Both the position numbers and the translations under genes were made by a program. From NCBI RefSeq assembly GCF_003987395.1, contig NZ_PIPT01000002.1, positions 186,001-250,000 of the forward strand: a DNA stretch of 64,000 nt, read 5' to 3'. The notes under the pieces are model-generated. The model made no database searches. It was not told where the DNA came from and was given only the letters and a program-made list of their open reading frames with translations. This DNA comes from Pseudidiomarina aquimaris. GTDB taxonomy: Bacteria; Pseudomonadota; Gammaproteobacteria; Enterobacterales; Alteromonadaceae. Positions 35,099 through 45,890 of the stretch are shown here, piece after piece. Numbering within the stretch: position 1 is the first letter of the stretch; every line of letters starts with the position of its first letter.

Positions 35099-36037
35099 TT
35101 AGGTAAAGTTTTGCTGCGCTTCGCCGCAGTAGCCCAACACTTGCTCGACAAGGTCCGGAGCCAAGCTATCGAACCAGCGAACATCATGCCATTTGCGTAA
35201 CCAGGTCAGTTGCCGTTTGGCCAACTGGCGGGTCGCAAAAATGCCCTTATCAACCATGGTCTCGTAATCGATATCGCCGTCTAAATATTGCCATGCTTGA
35301 CGATAACCAACGCTCCGTAGTGCTGGTAAATCAAGATGCAAGTCACCACGTTCACGCAACGCTTTGACCTCATCTAGAAAGCCTTGTTCCAACATTTGCC
35401 GAAAACGCAATGCGATACGCTCGTGCAGAACTTTTCGATCAAGCGGTGCTACAGCGATTTGCACCGCCGGATAGGGCAAGGCTCCACTGCGGGTTTGACT
35501 AAGCTCAGTTAATGACCTGCCACTAATTTCGTAAACCTCTAGCGCACGAATGAGTCGCTGGGGGTCATTTGGGTGAATACGCGCAGCACTCGTGGGGTCT
35601 ATACGGCTGAGCTCGGTATGCAAGGCCTCGCTGCCTTCGTCGTTGAGCCGCTGCGTCAATTTTTCACGCACCGCAGGATCAGCCTCCGGCAGCTTCGACA
35701 TACCTTCCAATAGGGTTTTGAAGTACATCATCGTACCCCCCACCAACAAGGGAATACGACCCGCAGCAAGAATCGACTCGATTTCGCGCCGCGCATCGAG
35801 GGCAAATTGCGCTGCTGAATAGCGCTCACCGGGATCACAAATATCAATTAACCGATGCGGGGCTCGGGCAAGTTCCGCGGCTGTCGGTTTCGCAGTACCA
35901 ATATCCATACCACGATAAATTAAGGCCGAATCAACCGAGATAATATCAGCGCCCAGTTGCTGACTTAACTCAATCGCCAGTCCTGTTTTTCCGGCTGCGG
36001 TTGGGCCATAAAGACAAATCACATAGGGCTGGCTCAT
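35099..36037 (-). CDS. miaA: tRNA dimethylallyltransferase
   Basis: 312 aa. It transfers dimethylallyl to A37 of tRNAs reading U-starting codons. The P-loop is [11 protein letters not shown], with [16 protein letters not shown] and the catalytic region GGTMMYFK. It overlaps the mutL stop codon by four bases (ATGA), so the two are translationally coupled. Confidence 0.98.
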   Translation of the reverse strand: MSQPYVICLYGPTAAGKTGLAIELSQQLGADIISVDSALIYRGMDIGTAKPTAAELARAPHRLIDICDPGERYSAAQFALDARREIESILAAGRIPLLVGGTMMYFKTLLEGMSKLPEADPAVREKLTQRLNDEGSEALHTELSRIDPTSAARIHPNDPQRLIRALEVYEISGRSLTELSQTRSGALPYPAVQIAVAPLDRKVLHERIALRFRQMLEQGFLDEVKALRERGDLHLDLPALRSVGYRQAWQYLDGDIDYETMVDKGIFATRQLAKRQLTWLRKWHDVRWFDSLAPDLVEQVLGYCGEAQQNFT

Positions 36038-37746
36038 CGTAGCGACTCCGGTAGTTCAGGTAGATCGACCGCAAGTGTGTAAGCTCGACTTGAGCTTAAC
36101 TGTTGCTGCCAAACCTGCCACCAGTGCTCAGCTTGTACCTGGCTGTAAAATTGGTTGAGTTGTAAGCGCGCGAACCATTGCCAAAACTCAAGTGGTGGTT
36201 CAACGCTTTGCTCCAACATTTCAATGACCGTCTCAAGGCTCTTGCTGATGTCACTATGGCGCAGTGCGCTCGGTACTTGCTTTACCTGCCAATGACGGCC
36301 CTCTTGCGCTAATAATAGGCCCAATTGAGCAAGTCGTGATGACTCAATTTTTTCGATGCGCTCCACGAGCTCAGGATTCGTCAATTTCACCGGAATCAAC
36401 AAAGGTTGCCCAGCTAGGCCGACTTGAAACTGTTGTTGCCACTTTACGGCATTTGCCTGTTGTTCGACCGCTTGTAAATTGAGAAGTGCGAGCGGTTCTA
36501 CTCCACCCACCTCATGAGCTTGTTCCTTAATCAGTGCGAATCTACCGGCCAGCACCGTTATGACGCGCGCCTCGTCTGTCGCTTCCCGCGTCGCCATCGG
36601 CGGGCTGATGGGGTGGCTTGATTCCGTCGGCACGCCGTGTTTCGCAGGCTGTAGCCCGGGCAAGGGTGAATTTGAGCGCGGTTGCAGCTCCGCGACTTGT
36701 TGCCGCAATCTTTCCGGCGCAGCTTGATAGTGGTGCGCTGCGCTTACGTTGTGCTGCGTCCGCAAGCCTTCGCGCACTGTTTGTAAGACAAAGTCATGGA
36801 TCTGTCGCGCATGATGAAAGCGCACCTCATGTTTGGCTGGGTGCACATTCACGTCGACGTCTTGCGGCGGCAGCTCTAAGTACAAAACAAATGTCGCAGA
36901 GCGGTCATCGTTCAGGCTATCACCGTAGGCTTGGCGAATGGCGTGATTCAGCATTCGGTCGCGCATCATGCGGCCGTTCACATAAAAATATTGGGCGTCA
37001 CCCTGATGGCGGCATTGCTCAGCCGCAACGACCCAGCCCCATAACCGCACACCCAAATGTTCCGCCTCAATAAAGCTTGCATGGTCGGTAAAGCTGCTGC
37101 CAATGACCTTGGCGATGCGTTGTAGTGCGTCCGCATGAGTCACTGCCGGATAGTTACGCACGGTTTTTTGGTTATGATTGAGAACAATACGCACATCATA
37201 GCGGCTCAGGGCAATGCGCTTCAGCAGATCGTCAATGTGCGTGAATTCCGTTTTATCCGTGCGCAAAAACTTACGCCGTGCGGGCGTGTTGAAGAACAGG
37301 TCCTCGACATCAACGGTAGTGCCATCGGGATGACTTGCCGGCGCCAGCTCGGCACTCATGTCACGCCCTTCAACCCAAGCGCGCCAAGCTTGCGCTTGCG
37401 CGGCTGGTTTTGAGGTAAGAGTTAACCGCGCCACTGAGCTAATACTCGCTAGCGCTTCCCCACGGAAACCGAGACTTTGAATCGCCTCAAGATCTGCCAG
37501 TGAGCGGATCTTGCTGGTCGCGTGACGCGCCAGCGCGAGTGCGAGCTCATCTTTCACAATACCCGCACCATTATCGCGAATACGGATGCGCCGGCGTCCC
37601 CCTTTTTCGATATCGATAATGAGCTGATCTGCACCGGCGTCGAGACTGTTTTCAATGAGCTCCTTCACCACTGATGCGGGACGCTCGATGACCTCGCCTG
37701 CGGCGATTTGGTTTGCCAGGCTAATCGGGAGTAACTGTATGGGCAT
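36034..37746 (-). CDS. mutL: DNA mismatch repair protein MutL
   Basis: 570 aa. The GHKL ATPase motifs are [25 protein letters not shown] and [11 protein letters not shown]. The C-terminal dimerisation domain shows no DQHAxxE endonuclease motif, as in E. coli-type MutL that works with MutH. It lies eight bases after amiB. Confidence 0.98.
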   Translation of the reverse strand: MPIQLLPISLANQIAAGEVIERPASVVKELIENSLDAGADQLIIDIEKGGRRRIRIRDNGAGIVKDELALALARHATSKIRSLADLEAIQSLGFRGEALASISSVARLTLTSKPAAQAQAWRAWVEGRDMSAELAPASHPDGTTVDVEDLFFNTPARRKFLRTDKTEFTHIDDLLKRIALSRYDVRIVLNHNQKTVRNYPAVTHADALQRIAKVIGSSFTDHASFIEAEHLGVRLWGWVVAAEQCRHQGDAQYFYVNGRMMRDRMLNHAIRQAYGDSLNDDRSATFVLYLELPPQDVDVNVHPAKHEVRFHHARQIHDFVLQTVREGLRTQHNVSAAHHYQAAPERLRQQVAELQPRSNSPLPGLQPAKHGVPTESSHPISPPMATREATDEARVITVLAGRFALIKEQAHEVGGVEPLALLNLQAVEQQANAVKWQQQFQVGLAGQPLLIPVKLTNPELVERIEKIESSRLAQLGLLLAQEGRHWQVKQVPSALRHSDISKSLETVIEMLEQSVEPPLEFWQWFARLQLNQFYSQVQAEHWWQVWQQQLSSSRAYTLAVDLPELPESLR

Positions 37747-37754
37747 GGCTAAAC

Positions 37755-39068
37755 CTATTCGGGACTCGGGATTTCGAGCACTTGGCCAATTTGAATGACC
37801 GAACTGTTTAAATTATTCCGCGCTTTAATGGCCGCGATAGAAGTGTTATAGCGCTGCGCTAGGATCGATAATGACTCACCCGAACGCACGACATGACGAC
37901 TGGCACGGTTGTTTGCAAACATGGTGCCATCCGGTGGACGACGCATAAAGTAACTGCGCACCCCCTGATATATCGCTCGTGCGAGCTTTTGTTGGTGTTG
38001 ATTACTACGCAACAATTGTTCTTCAGTGGGATTCGTAATAAACCCAGTTTCCACCAACATCGACGGCATCGCCGTTGAGGTAAGTACTGCTAAGCTAGCG
38101 TGTTGGGGTTTCGACTTGTGCATGCGAGTGATCTGTTTTAGCTCACGCAACACATCGTTGGCTGCTTCGTAGCCACTTGCCATGGCATGATCCATGCTCA
38201 TCGAGATCAGCGTCTCGTTGAGAAAGTTGTCCTCGTTCTCAACCGCTGGCACACCGCCGAGTACGTCTGAAAGGCGTTCTTTGTTCTCCAACAAGCGACC
38301 CATTTCGGTGCTTGCGCGACGATTCGATAATACCCAAATCGATGCACCGCGCGGCTGCGGAGATGTAAAACCGTCGGCATGCACTGATACCAACAGATCG
38401 GCTTTAATGCGCTCGGCCTTACGCGGGCGCTCATTCAAATTGATATAGTAATCATCGCTACGAATAAGGTATGCCTGCATACCTGGGTCGTCGTTAATCA
38501 TTTTCGCGAGGGCGCGCGCGACTTTTAACACCACATCTTTTTCATAGGTACCCGAAGGTCCAATTGAGCCGGGGTCCTCACCACCATGACCGGCATCTAT
38601 CGCTATCGTCACTTTGCGCTCTTGCAAGTCGTCTGCACTTAACGCTGCGGCATCGCGTTTTAACGAAGCTCCCGGTAGGTCTACCACCAAACGATGCCCG
38701 TGCATCTGTTGCGGCGGTAAAACTTGAATCACTGGGTCAACTTGCTTATCGAGCTCAAGCACGATGCGCGTGCTACCAGGCAGCTTAGGTGTGCTGGTTC
38801 GAATCTTACTGAGTAGCAGCGACTTTGACTCAAGCTGCTCGAGGTTCACGTTCAGTTCGGTACTTGGGAAGTCGATGACGAGACGATACGGATGCGATTG
38901 ATTAAGTGAAAAGTAGCTATACTCTGGTGCACCAGCCATGTCAAAGACCACTCGGGTGTTATCTGGCGACGGCCACATCCGAATGTTTTTGATTGTATTT
39001 GCCGCTTGCACGGGTAGCACAAAAGCCACCAACACCAGCGTCATGACCTTAGCAAAAAAACGTTGCAT
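37755..39068 (-). CDS. amiB: N-acetylmuramoyl-L-alanine amidase with AMIN and LysM domains
   Basis: 437 aa. The signal peptide is about residues 1-22 and an AMIN domain spans about 25-125. The zinc amidase_3 domain covers about 150-370 ([30 protein letters not shown]). One LysM repeat lies at the C-terminus ([17 protein letters not shown]). It cleaves septal peptidoglycan under EnvC-type control. The ATG shares one base with the tsaE stop. Confidence 0.95.
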   Translation of the reverse strand: MQRFFAKVMTLVLVAFVLPVQAANTIKNIRMWPSPDNTRVVFDMAGAPEYSYFSLNQSHPYRLVIDFPSTELNVNLEQLESKSLLLSKIRTSTPKLPGSTRIVLELDKQVDPVIQVLPPQQMHGHRLVVDLPGASLKRDAAALSADDLQERKVTIAIDAGHGGEDPGSIGPSGTYEKDVVLKVARALAKMINDDPGMQAYLIRSDDYYINLNERPRKAERIKADLLVSVHADGFTSPQPRGASIWVLSNRRASTEMGRLLENKERLSDVLGGVPAVENEDNFLNETLISMSMDHAMASGYEAANDVLRELKQITRMHKSKPQHASLAVLTSTAMPSMLVETGFITNPTEEQLLRSNQHQQKLARAIYQGVRSYFMRRPPDGTMFANNRASRHVVRSGESLSILAQRYNTSIAAIKARNNLNSSVIQIGQVLEIPSPE

Positions 39069-39544
39069 TAGAGTGTTTCGAGGAGCTCTCGACCTCGTGT
39101 AGTTAGCGCACCTATTGTCATATCACGTGCTTCATCAGCATAGGCGATGACAATCTTAAGATCTGGCTCTGGTAGCACGCCTTTTCCGCGTTGCGGCCAC
39201 TCCGCCAGAATTATTGTATTACTGTCAAGGTAATCACGAATGCCCATAAATTCAAGTTCTTCAGGATCAGCCAAGCGGTACAAGTCAAAGTGATGCACCT
39301 GCCAAGGCGTCAAGTCATAACTCTCAACCAAGGTATACGTCGGGCTTTTCACTTTCCCTGCATGTCCGAGAGCTTGAATAAAACCCCGACTAAAGGTCGT
39401 TTTACCAGCACCCAGCTCACCGATTAAATGAATCGTTAGTGGCGCTTCACCCTCACTTTTCTTTTCTTTTACCGCATTTGCAAGACGCGTGGCCAAGGCC
39501 AATAGGTCGCCTTCTGACGCCAAGAAAAACTGCTTTTCACTCAT
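39068..39544 (-). CDS. tsaE: tRNA threonylcarbamoyladenosine ATPase subunit TsaE
   Basis: 158 aa. The P-loop is GELGAGKTTFSRG, followed by SPTYTLVESYD and LAEWPQRG. It works with TsaB/TsaD in t6A synthesis on ANN-decoding tRNAs. It overlaps nnr by four bases and amiB by one, showing tight coupling. Confidence 0.97.
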   Translation of the reverse strand: MSEKQFFLASEGDLLALATRLANAVKEKKSEGEAPLTIHLIGELGAGKTTFSRGFIQALGHAGKVKSPTYTLVESYDLTPWQVHHFDLYRLADPEELEFMGIRDYLDSNTIILAEWPQRGKGVLPEPDLKIVIAYADEARDMTIGALTTRGRELLETL

Positions 39545-41052
39545 GGATTAACTAACTTCCGTAACGGCCCAAATAAATCACTCGGTAGTGTACCACGTTC
39601 CCCTGCAATTGCAGCGTGCTCACCTGCTACCGCATGCAACCAGGTCGCAACTGGCAACACTGCCTCAGCAGGCAAACCCTGCCCCACGAGGCTACCAACG
39701 ATACCGCTCAGCACATCGCCTGCGCCCCCTACGGCCAGCGCAGGACTGCCACGCTGACAAATTCTCAAGCGCTGTGCATCGGCATGAGCCATCAGCGAAC
39801 CCGCCCCCTTCAACACAACAAACGCCTGAAAACGATGACTTAATTCTTCGACCGCAGCATAACGATCTTGTTCCACATCGCGGGTTTCACATTCGAGTAG
39901 ACGTGCAGCTTCGCCCGGATGTGGCGTCAGCCATAAAGAAGCGGAGCGCGGCAACCAAGCGTTATGCTGACTCAGTAAGTTCAAGCCATCGGCGTCGAGC
40001 ACTACAGGGAGGTCACTTGCTAATACCCATTTGCACAAACGCTCAGCCCAAGCACTGGTACCTAAACCGGGTCCCATCACCACCACATCACAACCGTTGA
40101 GCAAGGCCATGACTTGTTCGCGCGTTTCGGCTTGGGTTTGTTTCACCATAAATTCAGGTTGTGCGCTGGCGATAATCGCCTGACTTTCCGGTTGTGTCAG
40201 GATTGAAACTTTACCCGCACCAGAACGTAGCGCTGCTTGGCCGGCGAGCACTGCCGCCCCAGTCATGCCGAGACTTCCGCCGATAATAAGCACGTGCCCA
40301 TGTCGACCTTTATGACTGCTACGCTGCCGCGGCGGCAAGTGGCGTGCGACCTCTTCTTGTTCGATGAGCGTGGCGAACGGGCGCTCTAATTGGCGAAAAG
40401 CCGCCGCAATACCAAGTTCGGCAAGCTCTAAGCGCCCCGCAAAATGTCCACCCTGGCCAGTCAAAAGTCCTGGCTTCCAGGCAATAAAGGTCACCGTATA
40501 GTCCGCCTCCACGGCTATCGGACAAGGCATACCGGTATCGCTTTGCAGCCCCGTCGGACAGTCGATACTCATCACCCATAATTTGTGAAAGCCCTTGGCA
40601 TCATTAAGCGTTTCCACGACGCGGGCATACAACGGGTCCAAATCACGTGTTAATCCTGTTCCCAGCAGGGCATCAACAATGACATCTTGTTCAGCGAGAT
40701 GCGTGCGATCGAGTTCTTCCAGCGGCTCAACTTGACCCTGCTGATCGCGCCACGCTTGCGCGGCTTGTTGAGCTAACTCGGTTTTTGCTTCACCGGCCAC
40801 AACGGTAACTTTATAACCCACACGACTGGCGAGACGCGCAAGTACCCAGCCATCGCCGCCATTGTTTCCCGGACCACACAAAATCATGACGCGGGCGGGC
40901 GCCGGATGCTCTCGCTCGAGTGCAGCCAAACAGCTCTGAGCGGCACGCTGCATCAGTTGCGAGGGACTCACCCCAAGGTTCTTCGCTGCTTCTAATTCAC
41001 GCTCACGAACTTGTTTGGTACGAAAGACCAACTGCTGCATACTTAATTGCAT
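39541..41052 (-). CDS. nnr: bifunctional NAD(P)HX epimerase/dehydratase
   Basis: 503 aa. Residues about 1-215 are the YjeF_N epimerase (GPGNNGGDGWVLAR). Residues about 225-503 are the ADP-dependent NAD(P)HX dehydratase (HVLIIGGSLGMTGA, DADGLNLL, LTPHPGEAARLL, GGAGDVLSG). It repairs hydrated NAD(P)H. It is the first gene of the superoperon, divergent from queG across 64 bases. Confidence 0.97.
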   Translation of the reverse strand: MQLSMQQLVFRTKQVRERELEAAKNLGVSPSQLMQRAAQSCLAALEREHPAPARVMILCGPGNNGGDGWVLARLASRVGYKVTVVAGEAKTELAQQAAQAWRDQQGQVEPLEELDRTHLAEQDVIVDALLGTGLTRDLDPLYARVVETLNDAKGFHKLWVMSIDCPTGLQSDTGMPCPIAVEADYTVTFIAWKPGLLTGQGGHFAGRLELAELGIAAAFRQLERPFATLIEQEEVARHLPPRQRSSHKGRHGHVLIIGGSLGMTGAAVLAGQAALRSGAGKVSILTQPESQAIIASAQPEFMVKQTQAETREQVMALLNGCDVVVMGPGLGTSAWAERLCKWVLASDLPVVLDADGLNLLSQHNAWLPRSASLWLTPHPGEAARLLECETRDVEQDRYAAVEELSHRFQAFVVLKGAGSLMAHADAQRLRICQRGSPALAVGGAGDVLSGIVGSLVGQGLPAEAVLPVATWLHAVAGEHAAIAGERGTLPSDLFGPLRKLVNP

Positions 41053-41116
41053 CGGTGCATCTCCACTGTTTTTTTGTTATTTTTGAGCACTCGCCTGTAA
41101 GCATAAGACGAATTAC

Positions 41117-42232
41117 ATGGATTTCCAGCAACTTGCGTTAGATATCAAAAAATGGGGCCAAGAACTTGGCTTTCAAAAGGTCGGTATCACCGATCTTGAT
41201 CTAAGTAGTGAACGCGCTGCGCTGCAACAGTGGCTGGATGCTGGCATGCATGGCGAAATGGACTATATGGAGCGTCACGCCGAGCTAAGGACCCGTCCCG
41301 ACCAGCTCCATGAGGGCAGCGTGCGTGCTATTTCGGTGCGGATGAATTACTTGCCCGCCGAAGCTGGCTTTGCGAAAACCCTGAAAAACCCACGCCTAGG
41401 CTACATCAGTCGTTATGCCCTAGGGCGCGACTACCACAAGCTTATGCGTAAACGTCTGAAGCAATTAGGCGAGCGGATTAAAGCGGCCTGCGCAGACTTG
41501 GACTATCGGCCCTTCGTCGACTCCGCGCCTATTCTCGAACGCCCTCTTGCAGTTAAAGCAGGATTAGGTTGGACCGGAAAGCATACGCTTGTGCTGGATG
41601 AGCAAGGCGGCTCTTGGTTTTTCTTAGGCGAATTATTGGTAAACCTGCCGCTACCCGTTGACGAGCCGGTCGAAGAAAAATGCGGTAGCTGCAAAGCTTG
41701 TATCACCATCTGCCCAACCCAAGCCATTGTCGAACCTTATAAACTCGACGCACGCCGCTGTATTTCATACCTGACGATTGAATTGAAGTCGGCGATACCG
41801 GAAGAATACCGTCCACTTATGGGCAACCGTATCTACGGCTGTGATGATTGTCAGCTGATCTGTCCTTGGAACCGTTATTCGCAACTCACCGCAGAGGACG
41901 ATTTTGCCCCGCGTAAAGATCTTCATGCTCCAGAACTCCTCGAATTGTGGAGCTGGGACGAAGAGACCTTTCTGAAGCGTACCGAGGGCTCTCCCATCCG
42001 TCGCATCGGCTTTGCCTCTTGGCAGCGTAATTTGGCTGTGGCGCTGGGCAATGCACCACATGACCCAACGATTATCGAGGCGCTACAGATGCAACGCGGC
42101 AATGTGAATGACATGGTAGATGAGCATATCGACTGGGCGTTGCAGCGCCAGCATAATAAAGCGGCCACCACCACCAAACAGTTGCTTCGCCTAACGCGAG
42201 CTATTGAAAAAGGCTTGCCGCGCGACGCTTAA
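41117..42232 (+). CDS. queG: epoxyqueuosine reductase
   Basis: 371 aa. It is a cobalamin-dependent iron-sulfur enzyme of the last queuosine step. The cobalamin-domain motif is VDSAPILERPLAVKAGLGW. The two 4Fe-4S motifs are CGSCKACITICP and CDDCQLICPWN. It is divergent from nnr as in E. coli and convergent with the DUF1415 gene. Confidence 0.97.
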   Translation: MDFQQLALDIKKWGQELGFQKVGITDLDLSSERAALQQWLDAGMHGEMDYMERHAELRTRPDQLHEGSVRAISVRMNYLPAEAGFAKTLKNPRLGYISRYALGRDYHKLMRKRLKQLGERIKAACADLDYRPFVDSAPILERPLAVKAGLGWTGKHTLVLDEQGGSWFFLGELLVNLPLPVDEPVEEKCGSCKACITICPTQAIVEPYKLDARRCISYLTIELKSAIPEEYRPLMGNRIYGCDDCQLICPWNRYSQLTAEDDFAPRKDLHAPELLELWSWDEETFLKRTEGSPIRRIGFASWQRNLAVALGNAPHDPTIIEALQMQRGNVNDMVDEHIDWALQRQHNKAATTTKQLLRLTRAIEKGLPRDA

Positions 42233-42245
42233 TTGGATGGCCTAC

Positions 42246-42836
42246 CTAATCGCGTTGCTGCAAACGCTGTAATAGGTCACGAAAGTAATCTGCGCCCTGC
42301 TCGTCTGCCACTTCGATATTGCGCTCGGGGATGGTTTCAGGATTGGGATAGCGTGCAAGCACCTTTTCTAAACTCTCCTCTCTTAACAGGTGTAAAACAG
42401 GGAAAGGGGCTCGATTGGTATAGTTGCTGACATCGTCCGCCGCCGTATCAGCGAATTGATAGTCGGGATGGAAACTAGCGATTTGCAAAACACCTTCAAG
42501 GTTAAACTCACGCAAAGTAAGCTGCGCATAGTCGAGTAAATCGAGGTAGTCCTCGAAGTCTGTAAAGCCTTTACCAAGCACCAGCAACGTCGTTTCGATG
42601 TGATCATTTTCGAGCAACTCTTGCATCGCACTAGCCAAGTCGGTGAGCGCAACCTCAACCGTTTGTGCGGCACTTTCGCGGTAAACAACCCGTTGCTTTT
42701 CGACTTCGCGGTGCGCAAAGGGGCAAAAATTGAGGCCTATGACCACTTCTGCAACCCATTGCTGCACCGCGCTGCAGGCCGGACTTAATTCGCTGGTGGC
42801 GGTGTGCCCCTGACTAGGTCGCGATAAATCTTCCAC
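42246..42836 (-). CDS. DUF1415 family protein
   Basis: 196 aa from a GTG at 42836, which has GAGG seven bases upstream; a longer TTG reading to 42881 has no ribosome site. It contains WVAEVVIGLNFCPFAHRE near the start and PFPVLHLLREESLE near residue 160, which I recognise as DUF1415. No biochemical function is known to me. It follows the M14 peptidase by 46 bases and probably shares its transcript. Confidence 0.8.
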   Translation of the reverse strand: MEDLSRPSQGHTATSELSPACSAVQQWVAEVVIGLNFCPFAHREVEKQRVVYRESAAQTVEVALTDLASAMQELLENDHIETTLLVLGKGFTDFEDYLDLLDYAQLTLREFNLEGVLQIASFHPDYQFADTAADDVSNYTNRAPFPVLHLLREESLEKVLARYPNPETIPERNIEVADEQGADYFRDLLQRLQQRD

Positions 42837-42882
42837 TGTCCGTCCTCTTTCTTCCAGCTCACACTGCCCGCACAAATGCAAA

Positions 42883-43797
42883 TTAGAGCGCTTTAGCAGC
42901 GTACTCTAGAGCTCCTTTTATCGCCGCTACCTGTGCATCAACGCATTCGACTGGATTGGTGTTGGCGCTATCTGGGTAGACCTCGGTCGTGGTTACGAAA
43001 CGCGCGTCAGTAAGCCCCATGCACAAGCCTAAACCTTTGCCGTCGTATTCAATCACCCCTTCTTGCACCATTGGGGCGCCGATTAAGCAGCCATCTTCGT
43101 CTGCCGGAGCGATATGCGTGACTGGCTTGACGGTTTCAATAATTGCACGCTGGAAATCGGGCTCTGAGCGTTGACTATCAGCCACTAAATAAAAGCCATC
43201 AGGAATGTTCCAGTTAGTATTGACGGTACCGTCGCGTGCCGCTTTGGCCGGACGGAATTCGCTGTTGTCGGTGTCTGTTGTTTCGTGCAAATCAATATGC
43301 ACATCAGGCGCAAGCTTATGTTGATTCAAGTAGGTCATAATCAAGGCACATTCTTGCGCTGGGCTGTTCGCTTTGAACGAACGGTTCGGATCAATAGCGT
43401 CGGGGTTCCAACGGTTGATCGTCTCGTAACCCCAAGGACTCAAACAAGGGGCGACGATAATATTGAAACGTGCTAAGTGATTGACCGCCTCGGTTTCAAG
43501 AAAATACAAGGCTCCATGTACGCCGCTCGTTTCGTAACCATGTACCCCGCCAGTAACTAATACCGTCGGCAACTCTGCACGCCACTTGCGACTGCGCACT
43601 ACGAACAATGGATAAGAATTACCCGCGTAGTTCAACTCACCGTAGGTTTCCACATCGAACTGTTCACGCAAGTGATCGATACGGCGTATCACATCATTTT
43701 CATAGTCACGCTGTTTGGTTTGCTGCGCGTACCATTCTTGCTTTTCTGCTTCGCCCCATGGCTTTCCTTGGGTACCGATTGGATAATCTTGGCTCAT
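42883..43797 (-). CDS. M14 family zinc carboxypeptidase-like protein
   Basis: 304 aa with no signal peptide, so likely cytosolic. The zinc-binding HxxE is in GGVHGYETSGVHG and the third ligand is His in VHIDLHETTDTD. DPNRSF supplies the substrate-binding Arg. The length fits the short bacterial M14 group that includes murein-peptide and small-peptide hydrolases. A late Glu in the EGVIEYDG region could be catalytic. Substrate unknown. Confidence 0.8.
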   Translation of the reverse strand: MSQDYPIGTQGKPWGEAEKQEWYAQQTKQRDYENDVIRRIDHLREQFDVETYGELNYAGNSYPLFVVRSRKWRAELPTVLVTGGVHGYETSGVHGALYFLETEAVNHLARFNIIVAPCLSPWGYETINRWNPDAIDPNRSFKANSPAQECALIMTYLNQHKLAPDVHIDLHETTDTDNSEFRPAKAARDGTVNTNWNIPDGFYLVADSQRSEPDFQRAIIETVKPVTHIAPADEDGCLIGAPMVQEGVIEYDGKGLGLCMGLTDARFVTTTEVYPDSANTNPVECVDAQVAAIKGALEYAAKAL

Positions 43798-43895
43798 ATT
43801 GCTTACCGCTCCTTTTTGCAGGTTCGCTAACGCTCAAACTGTGGCGCTATAGTCTAGGCGATTTCAGCTAAAGCCTCCAGTACTCGCGTCTGTAC

Positions 43896-45152
43896 TTACA
43901 ATTGCACCCACCAAATGAACCAGCCGGCAGCCAGTGCGCAACCAGCAATAGCGCCGCTGGCGAGGCGCATATTTGGATGGCCTAAAGTCGCCACAAGCCC
44001 AACCTTCACTGCGGTATTGACACTGGCAGCAAGCAATATCGCGGGCACCGCTACCGTATTCGAAAGACCATTACCGGACATCTTGGCCAGCGAGAGCGTG
44101 ATAGCATCGACATCAGTCAAACCGGAAATGGCTGCTACGGCATAGATACCAAGCGCATCAAAATATTCATGGGCATAGTGAGCAAGGATAAGAATCACCA
44201 CAAGGAGCGCAGCAAACTTGAGTGCTGTGACAATATCAAACGGGTTGTCGATACCAATATGCACCGCCTTGGCCCCTTGCCGTGCGCGTCGAATTAGGTA
44301 GAACACACCCACATAGGTCACCAACATCATCGCCGTCAGTGGCCAGAACAAGCTGCGTAATAACTCTTGGTTAAGCACGGCGACTTCGAGAAGCATACGC
44401 GGGAACATGGTCCCTGCAGCAAGTAAAATCGCAGCTACGAGTAATTTATGGCCCTGTTGTTGCACCTTACCGATTCGACTCAAACTCAGTGTTACTGCGG
44501 TTGACGAAGCCAAGCCCCCAAGGAGCCCCGTTAATAAAATACCTCGGTGGCTACCGAGGACTTTAATGGCAAAATAACCAACAAACGAGATGCCGGTAAT
44601 CAGTACCACCATCCAGCCAACCAAGTACGGATTGATAACATTGCCAGGGCCAATACCCTCATTAGGTAGCAATGGCAATAACACCACACTAATTAGCAAC
44701 ATCTGCAGAATCGCAAATAATTCACGCTGCTGTAGGCGTTCCAACCAACCGTGCAAGAGGGGTTTCAAACTCAGTAAGAAGGCCGCAATAACGGCGGCAG
44801 GTACGGCGATCTCAACCAAGCCGATGGCACATAATGACCCCAATAGGAAGGTCAGCAGCAACGCGAGCTCGGTAGTGATACCAAAATCGGACGTTTGTCG
44901 CGCTTCGAGCAAATGTGCGACAACAACTAATGCGGTGATACTAAAGAAAACAGCAACCCACAACACCAACACAAAAGTTTCGGGTAGAACATGCGTTAGC
45001 AGCGGCAATAATCCGCCTAACAGGCTGGTTATAGCGAAGGTTCGCAGGCCAGCAAACCGCTGGCCTTCACTTTTGTCGCGCTGGCTCCAGCCGCGCTCGA
45101 GGCCGATGATGAGACCCACTGCGAGCGCATAAGCGAGCGCAAGAAAGTCCAT
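43896..45152 (-). CDS. MgtC/SapB-DUF4010 membrane protein
   Basis: 418 aa, with about 11-12 hydrophobic segments. Residues 1-140 match the MgtC/SapB domain (GLIIGLERGW near the start). The second half matches DUF4010 (GGLASSTAVTLSLS, SGLTDVDAITLSL). Transport role unknown. It starts three bases after the MAPEG stop and is the third gene of a yheV-MAPEG-mgtC unit. Confidence 0.85.
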   Translation of the reverse strand: MDFLALAYALAVGLIIGLERGWSQRDKSEGQRFAGLRTFAITSLLGGLLPLLTHVLPETFVLVLWVAVFFSITALVVVAHLLEARQTSDFGITTELALLLTFLLGSLCAIGLVEIAVPAAVIAAFLLSLKPLLHGWLERLQQRELFAILQMLLISVVLLPLLPNEGIGPGNVINPYLVGWMVVLITGISFVGYFAIKVLGSHRGILLTGLLGGLASSTAVTLSLSRIGKVQQQGHKLLVAAILLAAGTMFPRMLLEVAVLNQELLRSLFWPLTAMMLVTYVGVFYLIRRARQGAKAVHIGIDNPFDIVTALKFAALLVVILILAHYAHEYFDALGIYAVAAISGLTDVDAITLSLAKMSGNGLSNTVAVPAILLAASVNTAVKVGLVATLGHPNMRLASGAIAGCALAAGWFIWWVQL

Positions 45153-45155
45153 GCA

Positions 45156-45575
45156 CTAGGCCCACAAAGCCATAGCGCACTGCACTAATACGGCGATGTT
45201 CGCCACCGCACCTAGCACAAAGAACCAACTCCGCGGGCTCGGGTTCTTTTCGGTCGCTATCGCATAGTAGAGCACCATGTGCAGAATTCGCGCCAGTGCG
45301 AATAACATGACCCAATAACCAAACCACACTGAATCTAGGCCAATAAACATGCCTAAAAACACGGTGAACAAAAACATCGGGACATTTTCGAGCGAGTTCA
45401 TAAACGTACGGTGGGTACGAAACACGAGTGAATCATGGCTAATATCTTCCGGCACCTTACCCGGTATCGCACCAGGTTGTTTGGCTTTCACTGCGGCAGC
45501 GGTTGCCCACTGCACCAATAATGTAGCGATAATTATCCAAATTCCGGTGAGTACGACAGGATCATAGGTGTTCAT
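45156..45575 (-). CDS. MAPEG family membrane protein
   Basis: 139 aa with four membrane helices. The segment HRTFMNSLENVPMFL with conserved Arg, Asn and Glu is the MAPEG signature. Eukaryotic relatives are glutathione-dependent membrane enzymes; the bacterial role is unclear. It lies 24 bases after yheV. Confidence 0.85.
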   Translation of the reverse strand: MNTYDPVVLTGIWIIIATLLVQWATAAAVKAKQPGAIPGKVPEDISHDSLVFRTHRTFMNSLENVPMFLFTVFLGMFIGLDSVWFGYWVMLFALARILHMVLYYAIATEKNPSPRSWFFVLGAVANIAVLVQCAMALWA

Positions 45576-45599
45576 AGCTGTTCCCTTATTCGAGTGTGA

Positions 45600-45821
45600 T
45601 TATTCGGGTTTAAATAAGCCGATCAACGTATCGTCGTTGTTTGTCGCTTGTTGTTTGGGTTCTTCTTTATCTTTAAACGTATGCTGACAGGCCACACACT
45701 GCACCTGTTCTTCACGCACATTCCCCTCTGGGTCAGTACTGATGGTTAGCTGCAATGTATCTGCAGCACCGCAAGCTGGGCATTCAGCGCCAGCAATAAA
45801 TCGTTTCCGTGTGCGTGCCAT
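45600..45821 (-). CDS. yheV: zinc-ribbon protein YheV
   Basis: 73 aa from the ATG at 45821, behind GAGGTG; a longer frame exists but lacks family similarity. It has two zinc knuckles, CPACGAADT and CVACQHTF, and a basic start, MARTRKRFIAGAECP. It is of the DUF2387 type; function unknown. It is divergent from yheS, a pairing also seen in enterobacteria. Confidence 0.85.
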   Translation of the reverse strand: MARTRKRFIAGAECPACGAADTLQLTISTDPEGNVREEQVQCVACQHTFKDKEEPKQQATNNDDTLIGLFKPE

Positions 45822-45890
45822 ATTCACCTCGTGTTGCTTCAGGTATAATTGTCGCAGATTCAAAGATCAACACCAAGCACAAGGTTCTGC

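Noticed and set aside
39588-40100. 170-codon plus-strand ORF inside nnr
   Set aside because: Antisense to the dehydratase domain with intact motifs on the minus strand.
45844-45849. TATAAT as a full yheS promoter
   Set aside because: The -10 is perfect but no good -35 lies at 16-18 bases, so I only mention it under yheS.
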